This document shows, piece after piece, positions 47,139 to 56,000 of a stretch of DNA of 64,000 nucleotides. The notes below the pieces were generated by a model. That model had not been told where the DNA came from and did no database searches. It saw only the letters and a program-made list of their open reading frames with translations. Source of the stretch: Natronosporangium sp035305625 (lineage in GTDB: Bacteria; Actinomycetota; Actinomycetes; Mycobacteriales; Micromonosporaceae); assembly GCA_963809545.1 (NCBI GenBank), contig CAWEKD010000007.1:682001-746000 (forward strand), given 5' to 3'. A program made the translations under genes and the position numbers. Each line of letters starts with the position of its first letter. Position 1 is the first letter of the stretch.

Positions 47139-48007
47139 GGCCTCACCAACACCGGGGTCGGGTCAGTGCCTCGGGCCAGGCTGCGCCGCAGCGCCAGATC
47201 CAGCCCCTCGGTCCGCATCCGCGCCTCCAGGTGCAGCATCACGTCCAGGCAGGCCAGCGCGGGGTATCCGCACGCGTTCACCAGCAGGTAGACCAGGCTG
47301 ATCACCACCGCGTCCTCGGTGGTGGACTGGGGGACCCAGACCAGCTCGAGCGCCGACAGCACGCCATAGCCCCAGGCCACCCGGATCACCAGCCAACCGA
47401 GGTACGCACTCACCCGGATCCGCAGTACCCGGGCGAACCCGCGGCTGGAGAGCACCACCGACCGGCCCAGCGCCCGCAGTGGACCCACCTGATCCACCAC
47501 CACCGCCGGCGCCACCAGTCCGAACGATCCGTAGCACCACAGCCACAGCGGCACGGTCAGGAACGCCAGCAGGAAGTACGTGGGCGGCCACCCGAACACG
47601 GTGGCGGAGACCAATCCCAGGATGGTGGCGACGATCGCCGCCACCACCGTGACCCCGGCCCATCGGCGCCCCCGGCCTGACGGGGCGGGGGCCGCGGGGC
47701 CCAGCAAGGCGTGGGGGGCGACGCTCCCGGCCCGACCGGCCAGCACGGTGATCGCCGCCAGCTCGGTCACACACCCCACCACCAGCAGCAACCCCCACAC
47801 CGACCACCGATCGCTGGCGGGCAGGAAACGCAGGTCAAGGTCGGCCCACCGGCGCAGCGGGAACAGCACCAGCTGCTCCACCAGCGCCACCAGCCCACCC
47901 CAGGCCAACAGCCGGAGGCCGGCGACGCGCAACAGACTCACCGCCGCATCCAGCAGCTCACCAAAGGTCAGCGGCCGTAGCGGCAGCACACCCGGTGTGC
48001 TGGTCAC
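47135..48007 (-). CDS. Membrane protein of the MoxR cluster
   Basis: 290 residues, about six to seven TM helices: LRLLAWGGLVALVEQLVLF, WGLLLVVGCVTELAAITVL, AGVTVVAAIVATILGLVSATV, FLLAFLTVPLWLWCYGSFG, and others. It resembles the membrane domain that precedes glycerophosphodiesterase-type proteins and is usually found in this cluster (the assignment is moderate). The GTG at 48007 was chosen because GGAAGG lies about 10 bases upstream; the upstream open frame is read-through. Overlaps the DUF4129 gene. Confidence 0.8.
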   Translation of the reverse strand: MTSTPGVLPLRPLTFGELLDAAVSLLRVAGLRLLAWGGLVALVEQLVLFPLRRWADLDLRFLPASDRWSVWGLLLVVGCVTELAAITVLAGRAGSVAPHALLGPAAPAPSGRGRRWAGVTVVAAIVATILGLVSATVFGWPPTYFLLAFLTVPLWLWCYGSFGLVAPAVVVDQVGPLRALGRSVVLSSRGFARVLRIRVSAYLGWLVIRVAWGYGVLSALELVWVPQSTTEDAVVISLVYLLVNACGYPALACLDVMLHLEARMRTEGLDLALRRSLARGTDPTPVLVRP

Positions 48008-48091
48008 AGAGCACGTCCTTCCGAGGGGGGAGCCGATGAACGGACCGCCGCCATCCTGGCATGGCCGCGCCACCCAGGCGACATCGCCGGG

Positions 48092-49261
48092 TCATGACCG
48101 CCGCCGCCCCACCACTTCGGTCAGCCGCACCCGGCCCCCGGTCCGGAGCACCGCCCGCTGGTAAATCCGGGCGGCCACCGCCACCATCACCAGCACCGCC
48201 ACCACCATCAGCCCGGCCGCCACGCTGATCTGCCAGGCCGGGACCGCGCCACTCGCGATCCGGGTGGGCATCACCACCACCGAGAACGGCGGCACCACGG
48301 ACAGCACCCGGGCCAGCGGCGCCCCCGGGTGATAGGCGGCCAGAAAACCGACCCCGTACGCCACCATCATCAGCGCCGTCATCGGGGTGAGCACCCCGTT
48401 CACATCCTCCTGTCGGGACACCAGGGCTCCGGAGGCCGCCGCCAACGCGCTGAAGAAGGCGTACCCGAGCAGGAACCATCCGAACACGCTGGCCACCAGG
48501 CTTCCCAGCCCGGGCGGAAGCTGCGCGGTCACACCGGTCAGGCGGGCGGCGGTCAGGCCGGTGGCGGCGATCACGGCCAGCTGGAACAGCCCGAGCAGCC
48601 CGATCCCGATGATCTTGCCGGCGAGCAGCTGCCACGGTCGCACCGTCGCCAGCAGCAGTTCCACGATCCGGCTGCTCTTCTCCTCCACCACCCCGGTGGC
48701 CACATACACCGCCGGCAGGTAGATGAGCATCATCATGGCGAGGACGACCACCAGCGCCAGCCAGAACCCGGCCATGGTGTCCGTCTCGTCCCCGTGGACC
48801 GGGCGATACACCAACGGCGACACGGTCAACGCCTGCTCGATCACGGTCGGCGACAGCCCCGCCGCCTGCAGCGCCTGGGCGGTGCGGTGCCGTTGGTGAG
48901 CCGCCTCCAGCACCTGGCCGAGCCGCGGATCAATCCCACCGTCGGTGAGCACCACCCCTCGGTCGGCCAGCAGCACGGCGGTCAGTTCCCGGTCGGCGAC
49001 CGCGGCGCGGGCCGCCGGTTCATCCGGCACCCGCATGACCGTCACCCGCAGCTCCGCGGCCGTGGCCTGGGCGACCAGCTGCTCCGGCAGATCCGCGGCC
49101 CCACCCACCACCCCGACCTGATGGGTCCGGCCGCCGAACAGGGACGGCAGCAGCGCCACCGCCGCCACCAGCAGCACGCTCACCGCCAACCCGATCAGGT
49201 AGCTGCGGCTGCGGCCGCGGGTGACGATCTCCCGGGCCGCCACCGACCACACCGGATTCAC
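48092..49261 (-). CDS. ABC exporter permease (NatB/ABC-2 type)
   Basis: 389 residues. N-terminal TM followed by an extracytoplasmic loop (residues about 40-150) and a group of TM helices (LALVVVLAMMMLIYLPAVYVATGVV, ISVAAGLMVVAVLVMVAVAARI), with the conserved EEKSSRIVELLLATVRPWQLLAGKIIG. This is the ABC-2 permease family usually paired with NatA-like ATPases. Start overlaps the stop of the ATPase gene. Transport substrate unknown, Na+ export being a classic example in the family. Confidence 0.9.
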   Translation of the reverse strand: MNPVWSVAAREIVTRGRSRSYLIGLAVSVLLVAAVALLPSLFGGRTHQVGVVGGAADLPEQLVAQATAAELRVTVMRVPDEPAARAAVADRELTAVLLADRGVVLTDGGIDPRLGQVLEAAHQRHRTAQALQAAGLSPTVIEQALTVSPLVYRPVHGDETDTMAGFWLALVVVLAMMMLIYLPAVYVATGVVEEKSSRIVELLLATVRPWQLLAGKIIGIGLLGLFQLAVIAATGLTAARLTGVTAQLPPGLGSLVASVFGWFLLGYAFFSALAAASGALVSRQEDVNGVLTPMTALMMVAYGVGFLAAYHPGAPLARVLSVVPPFSVVVMPTRIASGAVPAWQISVAAGLMVVAVLVMVAVAARIYQRAVLRTGGRVRLTEVVGRRRS

Positions 49262-50136
49262 GCCACCACCTCCCGGAAGATCTCCGCCAAGGAGGGGCGC
49301 TCCACTCCGAAGTGGAGCACGCGCCCCGCCCGGGCCGCCGCCCGCAGCACCGCCTGATCGTCGGCGGCGGCGATCCGGACCTCCCGGTCGCTGACCCGCT
49401 CCAACAGCGTGCCGGGGAGGTTCGCCTCCCAGCCAGGAGCGGCGTCCGCCACCACCACCCGTAGCGCCGCGCGCCCCTCCCGTTGGCGCAGCGCCGCCAC
49501 CTCGCCGGCGGCCACCAACCTCCCGTTGGCGATGATCGCCACCTCGTCACACAGTCGCTCCACCAGCTCCAACTGGTGGCTGGAGAAAATGACCGGTACC
49601 CCGGCGGCGGCCCGCTCCTGTAGCACCTGCGCCAGCACATCCACCGCCAACGGGTCCAATCCGGAAAATGGTTCGTCCAGCACCAGCAGCTCCGGATCGT
49701 GCGCCAGCGCCACCGCCAACTGCACCCGCTGCTGATTACCGAGCGACAGCGCCTCGACCAGCTGATTCCGCCGGTCGGCCAGCCCCAGCCGCTCCAGCCA
49801 GTGGTCGGCCACCCGCCGGGCCCGCACCGGGGACAGCCCGTGCAGGCGAGCAAAGTAGGCGATCTGCTCCCCGGCCCGCATCCGGGCGTACAACCCGCGC
49901 TCCTCCGGCATGTAACCGAACCGGCGACGGTCGGCCCATCGCAGTGGCCGGCCCCGCCAGCGCAACTTCCCCGCGTCCGGTGCCAGCACCCCCATGACCA
50001 GCCGCATCAGGGTGGTCTTGCCGGCGCCGTTGGCCCCGACCAGGCCGTACATGCTCCCGGGTGGCACGGTCAGCGACAGTCCATCCAGCGCTACCGTCGC
50101 GCCGTACCGCTTCCGCAGCTCGACCGCCTCGAGCAC
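49258..50136 (-). CDS. ABC exporter ATPase (NatA type)
   Basis: About 292 residues. Walker A GANGAGKTTL, signature ALSLGNQQRVQLA, Walker B LLVLDEPFSGLDP, switch His in FSSHQLELVERL, and a C-terminal regulatory region. GTG at 50136 is preferred for the GGGGGG run 6 bases upstream; an ATG at 50151 or a farther start are alternatives. Probably the first gene of the operon running through the DUF58 gene, although an 84-bp gap separates the permease from the next gene. Confidence 0.9.
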   Translation of the reverse strand: MLEAVELRKRYGATVALDGLSLTVPPGSMYGLVGANGAGKTTLMRLVMGVLAPDAGKLRWRGRPLRWADRRRFGYMPEERGLYARMRAGEQIAYFARLHGLSPVRARRVADHWLERLGLADRRNQLVEALSLGNQQRVQLAVALAHDPELLVLDEPFSGLDPLAVDVLAQVLQERAAAGVPVIFSSHQLELVERLCDEVAIIANGRLVAAGEVAALRQREGRAALRVVVADAAPGWEANLPGTLLERVSDREVRIAAADDQAVLRAAARAGRVLHFGVERPSLAEIFREVVA

Positions 50137-50267
50137 GCCGTCCCCCCTCATGGCCCGTCCGGCGGGCACCTCATCCTACCGGCGGCGGCCATCGCGCCTG
50201 GTCGCACGCTGATTGAGGGGTTGTCGGCCTTGGCTATCGTGAAGCCAGGCGACGAAAAGGATGGAAC

Positions 50268-50534
50268 ATGACTGTCCCTTATTCTCGACCGGGCAGCACC
50301 TCCCCCGGGCTCTGGCTGGGTCTGGCCATCGCCTCGACCCTGTTGTGCTGCCTCCCGCTCGGGCTGGTGGGCGTCATCTACGCCGCGCTCGCGCTCGGCG
50401 CGCAGGGCCGCGGCGACTGGGCCGACGCCGAGGACAAGGCCCGCAAAGCCAAGGGATGGACCATCGCCGCCGCAGTGGTGTCACTCGTGGCGCTCGTGAT
50501 CTGGTTCTGCGGCGGCGGCTTCATCAGCTCCTGA
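50268..50534 (+). CDS. CD225/dispanin family small membrane protein
   Basis: 88 residues, two TM helices: WLGLAIASTLLCCLPLGLVGVIYA with the CD225 Cys-Cys motif, and WTIAAAVVSLVALVIWFCGGGF. The GDWADAEDKARKAKGW loop between the helices is typical. Function in bacteria is not established. Stands alone, followed by a hairpin. Confidence 0.88.
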   Translation: MTVPYSRPGSTSPGLWLGLAIASTLLCCLPLGLVGVIYAALALGAQGRGDWADAEDKARKAKGWTIAAAVVSLVALVIWFCGGGFISS

Positions 50535-50552
50535 TTGTCCACCCCCACTCGC

Positions 50553-50584
50553 GCCCCGTTGCCTGTTTCGGTAGGCAACGGGGC
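50553..50584. terminator. Hairpin between CD225 gene and ABC ATPase gene
   Basis: A perfect 11-bp stem (GCCCCGTTGCC / GGCAACGGGGC) with a 10-base loop in the gap between two convergent genes. Confidence 0.85.
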
Positions 50585-50644
50585 AACTATCCCGGAGCCG
50601 CCCGCGACCGGCTCCGGTGGGGCGACGACGCGGCTACCCGTGGC

Positions 50645-51460
50645 TCAGGCGGCGCGGGCGCTGAACCGCCCCTCCACCCCGCTCACCCGCAGCCTGGTAC
50701 CGAAGGTTTCGGACAGCAGCTCGTCGGTGATGGTGTCCGCCAACGGGCCCTGAGCCACCGCCGTACCGTCCCGCAGCAGCAGCGCGTGCGTGAACCCCGG
50801 CGGGATCTCCTCCACGTGGTGGGTCACCAGCACCAAGGTCGGCCCGTCCGGATCGGCCGCCAACGCCGCCAACCGGGACACCAGCTCCTCCCGCGCGCCC
50901 AGGTCCAGTCCGGCGGCCGGCTCGTCCAGCAACAACAGCTCCGGGTCCGGCATCAGAGCCCGGGCGATCTGCACCCGCTTCCGCTCCCCCTCCGACAAGG
51001 TGCCGTACGCCCGATCGGCCAATCCGGCCACGCCCAGCTGCGCCAACAACTCCTCGGCGCGCGCCAGATCCACCGGGTCGTACTGCTCCTGGAACCGTCC
51101 CACCACCGACCAGGCGGCGGTCACCACCAGATCCCGGACCCGCTCCGTGGCGGGAATCCGCTCCGCGAGCGCGGCGCTGGTCATACCGATCCGGGTCCGC
51201 AACTCCCGGAGATCGGTACGCCCCAACCGCTCCCCCAGCACATCCACGGTGCCGGTGGTGGGGTGCTGCTGCGCCGCGGCCAGTGTCATCAACGTGGTCT
51301 TGCCGGACCCGTTCGGGCCGAGCACCACCCACCGCTCATCCGGCGCCACCCGCCACGTCAGGTCCTTCAGTAGGGGGTTACCGGAGCGGATCAGCCCCAC
51401 CCCGGTCACCGCGATGGCGTACTCCGACGACGGCTGCTCCACACGTTCCTGGGCTGACAC
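50645..51460 (-). CDS. Single ABC transporter ATP-binding protein
   Basis: About 271 residues. Walker A GPNGSGKTTL, signature LSEGERKRVQIA, Walker B LLLLDEPAAGLD and switch H in VTHHVEEIPPG. Resembles the YlmA/PhrA-like ATPases that are found without an adjacent permease. GTG at 51460 is tentative: GGGAG lies very close upstream. It is divergent from nagZ with about 43 bases between. Role unknown. Confidence 0.87.
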   Translation of the reverse strand: MSAQERVEQPSSEYAIAVTGVGLIRSGNPLLKDLTWRVAPDERWVVLGPNGSGKTTLMTLAAAQQHPTTGTVDVLGERLGRTDLRELRTRIGMTSAALAERIPATERVRDLVVTAAWSVVGRFQEQYDPVDLARAEELLAQLGVAGLADRAYGTLSEGERKRVQIARALMPDPELLLLDEPAAGLDLGAREELVSRLAALAADPDGPTLVLVTHHVEEIPPGFTHALLLRDGTAVAQGPLADTITDELLSETFGTRLRVSGVEGRFSARAA

Positions 51461-51503
51461 GCTCCCATGTAACCACGTCGGGATACCGCGTACGATCGCG
51501 GCC

Positions 51504-52964
51504 GTGATAAGCAGTGATCCGGGGCTGCGGCGACTAGCATTGCAGACCCTGTTGGCAGCCTTCCCGGGCACGCAGGCCCCGGAGTGGGCGCTGCGCCTGG
51601 TAGCGGATGGACTAGCCGGGTACGCCCTGTTCGGCTACAACGTAGCCGACCCCACCCAGCTGGCCGCGCTGACGGCGCAGCTGCGCGCGGTCCGGCCCGA
51701 CGTGCTGATCGCGATCGACGAAGAGGGCGGCGATGTCACCCGGTTGGCGCACGCTGTCGGCAGCCCGTACCCCGGCAACGCGGCCCTGGGGCGGGTGGAT
51801 GACCCGGAAGCGACCCGGCACCTCTACCGGGCGATCGGGGCCGAACTGGCGGCCGTCGGGGTCAACCTGGACCTCGCCCCCACCGTGGACGTGAACAGCG
51901 CCGACGACAACCCGATCATCGGTACCCGGTCGTTCGGGGCCGACCCCGAACTGGTGGCGCGCCACGCCGTGGCCGCGGTGACCGGACTGCGCGAGGCCGG
52001 TGTGGGCGCCTGCGCCAAGCACTTCCCCGGTCACGGCTCCACGGTGCGGGACTCCCACCTGACCCTGCCCACAGTGGACGCTGACGCGGCGCTGCTGCGG
52101 CAGCGGGATCTGCCGCCGTTCGCGGCCGTGATCTCCGCGCGCGTCCCGGCGATCATGACCGCGCACATCCGGGTCCCGGAGTTGACCGGTGACGCCCCGG
52201 CGACGTTCAGCCACCCCGTCCTGGTGGAGCTGCTGCGCCACGAATACGGCTTCACCGGAGCGGTGCTGACCGACGCCCTGGAGATGGCGGGGGCGGCCGA
52301 CGCCGCCGGTGGGATCCCCGAAGCCGCGGTCCGGGCGCTGGCGGCCGGCGCCGACCTGCTGTGCATCGGCGCCCAGGTGGATGCGGCGCTGGTGGAGCGG
52401 GTGGCGGCCACGATCACCGCCGCGATCACCGCCGGCGACCTGCCGGTGGCCCGGGTGGAGCAGGCGGCCGCGCGCACCGCCGCGCTGGCCGACGAGCTGA
52501 CGGAGACCCCACCCGCACCGGCGGATCCCACGCCCCCACCGGAGCAACTGGCGGCCCGCATCGCCCGCGCGGCGGTGCAGATCGAAGGGGCGCTCCCGCC
52601 GCTGGCCGACGCCCTCGTGGTGCAGCTGGAGTCGCCGTCCACCATCGCCGCCGGCCGAGTGCCCTGGGGGCTCGTCAGCTCCCTACCCTGCGCGTCGGTG
52701 GACCCGGCGACCGCGTCGGTGGACGCGCTGCGGCAACAGGCGGGGGACCGTCCGGTGCTGGTGGTGGGGCGGCGCCTCCACCAGGACCCGGCCGCCCGGA
52801 CGCTGGTGGAGCGGCTGGCCGCCGCCCACCCCACCGTGGTGGCGGAGATGGGGTGGCCGGCGGCGTGGCGCCCCGCCCGTGCCCGGGCGTTCGTCACCAC
52901 GTACGGGGCCAGCCGGGCCAACGGTGAGGCGCTGGCGGCCGCGCTCGGCCTGCCCACCGAGTAA
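51504..52964 (+). CDS. nagZ: Beta-N-acetylhexosaminidase, GH3 (NagZ)
   Basis: 486 residues, no signal peptide, so a cytoplasmic muropeptide-recycling enzyme is likely. GH3 core: LIAIDEEGGDVTRL, VNLDLAPTVDVNSADDNPIIGTRSFG, and the active-site loop CAKHFPGHGSTVRDSHLTLP (Asp and His), then VLTDALEMAGA with an Asp as candidate nucleophile. Removes GlcNAc from muropeptides. The GTG at 51504 is chosen because it precedes the conserved core; an upstream open frame is read-through of the antisense gene region. Confidence 0.93.
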   Translation: MISSDPGLRRLALQTLLAAFPGTQAPEWALRLVADGLAGYALFGYNVADPTQLAALTAQLRAVRPDVLIAIDEEGGDVTRLAHAVGSPYPGNAALGRVDDPEATRHLYRAIGAELAAVGVNLDLAPTVDVNSADDNPIIGTRSFGADPELVARHAVAAVTGLREAGVGACAKHFPGHGSTVRDSHLTLPTVDADAALLRQRDLPPFAAVISARVPAIMTAHIRVPELTGDAPATFSHPVLVELLRHEYGFTGAVLTDALEMAGAADAAGGIPEAAVRALAAGADLLCIGAQVDAALVERVAATITAAITAGDLPVARVEQAAARTAALADELTETPPAPADPTPPPEQLAARIARAAVQIEGALPPLADALVVQLESPSTIAAGRVPWGLVSSLPCASVDPATASVDALRQQAGDRPVLVVGRRLHQDPAARTLVERLAAAHPTVVAEMGWPAAWRPARARAFVTTYGASRANGEALAAALGLPTE

Positions 52965-52999
52965 GGGGCCGGTCTGCCCGGTAAGGAAAAGCGGACTAA

Positions 53000-53046
53000 G
53001 GGGGGTGCCCTGCGGGTAGCGCTCCGCTACCCGCAGGGCGCCCCCC
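53000..53046. terminator. Very strong hairpin between convergent nagZ and glutamate dehydrogenase
   Basis: A 22-bp stem, nearly perfect (one G-T pair), with a 3-base loop: arms at 53000-53021 and 53025-53046. Works for both strands. Confidence 0.88.
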
Positions 53047-53091
53047 GTCAGTACCGCGACGAGAAGGGAAGTTCCCTAAGACGCGGCGGGG

Positions 53092-56000
53092 CTAGAGCCG
53101 GGGAGCGGCGGTCCGCACCAAGGTCCGGATCTGCCGCAGCAGCACCGACAGCGCCGCCAAGTCGGCCGACGACCGGTCGAAGGCCGCCATGGCCGCATCG
53201 GTACGGGCGATGGTCACGTCATTGAGCTGCTCCCACTCCGCGACCCGGGCCGCGGGATCCGCCATCGGCGACGTGGAGGCCAACACCTGCGAGGTCAGGG
53301 CGGCCAGCGCGGCGTACAGGTCGTAGCGCAGCGCCATCCGGGCCAGGGTCTGCCACCGGTCCTGCCTGGGCAGAGCGGAGATCTGGGAGAGGATCGCGTC
53401 CACCCGGAACCGCTCCGACAGGGTGAAGTAGATCGCGGCCACGTGGTCGATCGCGTCGCTGTCCGGGTTCAACCCGGCCGACCGGGCCACCTCGACCAGG
53501 TCGACCAGCCCGAAGCTGTACGACACCCGCGCCACCTGATCGGCCACCGCCTCCGGCAAGCCCTCGGCCACCAGCGACTCCGTCCGCGCCCGCAGCGCCG
53601 CCTGCTCGTCGCCCCGGAACAGCTCTCCCAGCCGCGGCAGCAGTCGGGACACCCCGGGCTGCAGTGCGGCGATCTCGGCCGGTACGTCCAACGGGGAGCG
53701 CCGGTTCTGGAGCAGCCACCGGACGGTCCGGTCCAGCAGGCGCCGGGTGAGGAGGTACGCGGAGGTCTGGGCCGCGATCGGCACCTGGTTGTCCAGGTCC
53801 TCCACGGTCCGCCACAGCTCCGACAGCCCGAACACGTCCCGGGCGACCACGTACGCCCGGAGCACATCCGCGGCGGAGGCGCCGGTCTCCTCCCGTGCCC
53901 GGTAGACGAACGAGATCCCGCCCCGGTTGACCACCTCGTTGACCAGCCCCAGCGTGATGATCTCCCGCCGCAGCCGGTGCTGGGGCATCTGGTCGGCGTA
54001 GCGTTCCCGCAGCGGCGTCGGGAAGTAGTTGACCAGCAGGTCGTAGGTCCACGGGTCGTCCGGCAGGTCCGAGGCGTTGATCTCGTCCTGGAGCAGGTTC
54101 TTCACGTACGCCATCAGCACTGCCAGCTCGGGCGTGGTCAGCCCACCCTGGCCGGCCTCCGCCCGGGCCACCAGTTCCGCATCGGTCGGCAACCCGGCGA
54201 GGCGCCGGTCCAGCTCACCGGCGCGCTCCAGATCGGTCAGCATCCGCCGGTGCACCGGCAGCAGCGGCTCCGCCTGGACCCGCGCCCGCCCCAGCGCCCA
54301 CGCCTGGTGGTAGTTGTCCCGCAGCACCAGGGTGGCGACCTCGTCGGTCATGTCGGCCAGCAACTTGTCCCGCTCCGCGCCGGTCAGCCCGACCGTCGCC
54401 AGCAGGATCTTGATGTTGACCTCCCGGTCGGAGCAGTCCACCCCGCCGGAGTTGTCGATGAAGTCGGCGTTGATCCAGCCGCCGGTCAGCGCGTACTCGA
54501 TCCGGCCGGCCTGGGTGAACCCGAGGTTGCCCCCTTCCCCGACCACCTTGCACCGCAGCTGGTTCCCGTCCACCCGCACCGGGTCGTTGGCCTTGTCCCC
54601 GACCTCGGCGTGGGACTCGGTGCTGCCCTTGACGTAGGTGCCGATCCCGCCGTTCCACAGCAGATCGACCGGTGCGGTGAGGATGGCGCGGATCAGCTCC
54701 GGCGGAGTCATGGTCTCGGGCGGATCGGCGATCCCCAGCACCTCCGCCACCTGCGGCGTGATCGGGATCGACTTGGCGGTACGCGAGTAGACGCCGCCGC
54801 CTTCCGAGATCAGCTCCCGCCGGTAGTCGTCCCAGCTGGAGCGCGGCAGCCGGAACAGTCGTTCCCGCTCCTCGTACGAGGTGGCCGCGTCCGGATTCGG
54901 GTCCAGGAAGATGTGTCGGTGGTCGAAGGCGGCCACCAGCCGAATGTGGCGGGACCGCAGCATCCCGTTGCCGAACACGTCACCGGACATGTCTCCGATG
55001 CCGACCACGGTGAAGTCTTCCCGCTGTACATCCCGGCCCAGTTCCCGGAAGTGGCGCTTGACCGACTCCCACGCCCCCCGGGCGGTGATGCCCATCTTCT
55101 TGTGGTCGTACCCGGCCGAGCCACCGGACGCGAACGCGTCTCCCAGCCAGAACCCGTACTCGCGGGAGACCTCGTTGGCCAGGTCGGAGAAGGTCGCGGT
55201 GCCCTTGTCCGCGGCGACCACCAGGTAGGGGTCGGGGTCGTCGTGGCACACCACGTCCGGCGGGGGCACCGGTTCTCCGTCGACCAGGTTGTCGGTCACG
55301 TCCAACAACCCGGAGATGAACTTGCGGTAGCAGGTCTCCGCCTCCACCTGGCGCGCCTCGCGGTCGTCGATGTTCCGCTTGAGCACGAACCCGCCCTTGG
55401 CGCCGCCCGGCACGATCACCGCGTTCTTGACCGCCTGCGCCTTGACCAGCCCCAGGATCTCGGTCCGGAAGTCGTCCCGCCGGTCAGACCAGCGCAGCCC
55501 ACCCCGCGCCACCGCGGCGAACCGCAGGTGTACCCCCTCGAAGCGAGGCGAGTAGACGAAGATTTCGTGCGTGGGCCGCGGCTCCGGCAGGAACGCCACC
55601 CGGGTCGGGTCCAGTTTGAGCGCCACGTACGACTTGGGCCGATGATCCGGCTCCCGCTGGTAGAAGGAGGTCCGGTTGGTGGCCAGGATGAGGTCCAGGT
55701 AGGAGCGAATGATCCGGTCCTGGTCGAGGCTCTGGACCTGCTCCAGCTGCTGGTGGATCCGCGCCACCACCTGATCGGTGAGCTGCTGGCGCTCCTGTTC
55801 GGTGCGGGCGCTCGCCGGGTTGAACCGGGCCTCGAACAGTTCCACCAGGCTGGTGGCGATGTCCGGGTAGGCGCTCATGGTCGCTTCCAGCGACGCCTGG
55901 GTGAACACCGTCCCGGTCTGGCGTAGGTACTTCGCGTACGCCCGCAGTACCACCACCTGCCGCCAGGTCAGGCCGGCCCGCAGCACCAGGGCGTTGAACC

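Noticed and set aside
50790..51503. Extended N-terminus of nagZ
   Set aside because: Lies antisense within the ABC ATPase gene and has no resemblance to GH3 proteins.
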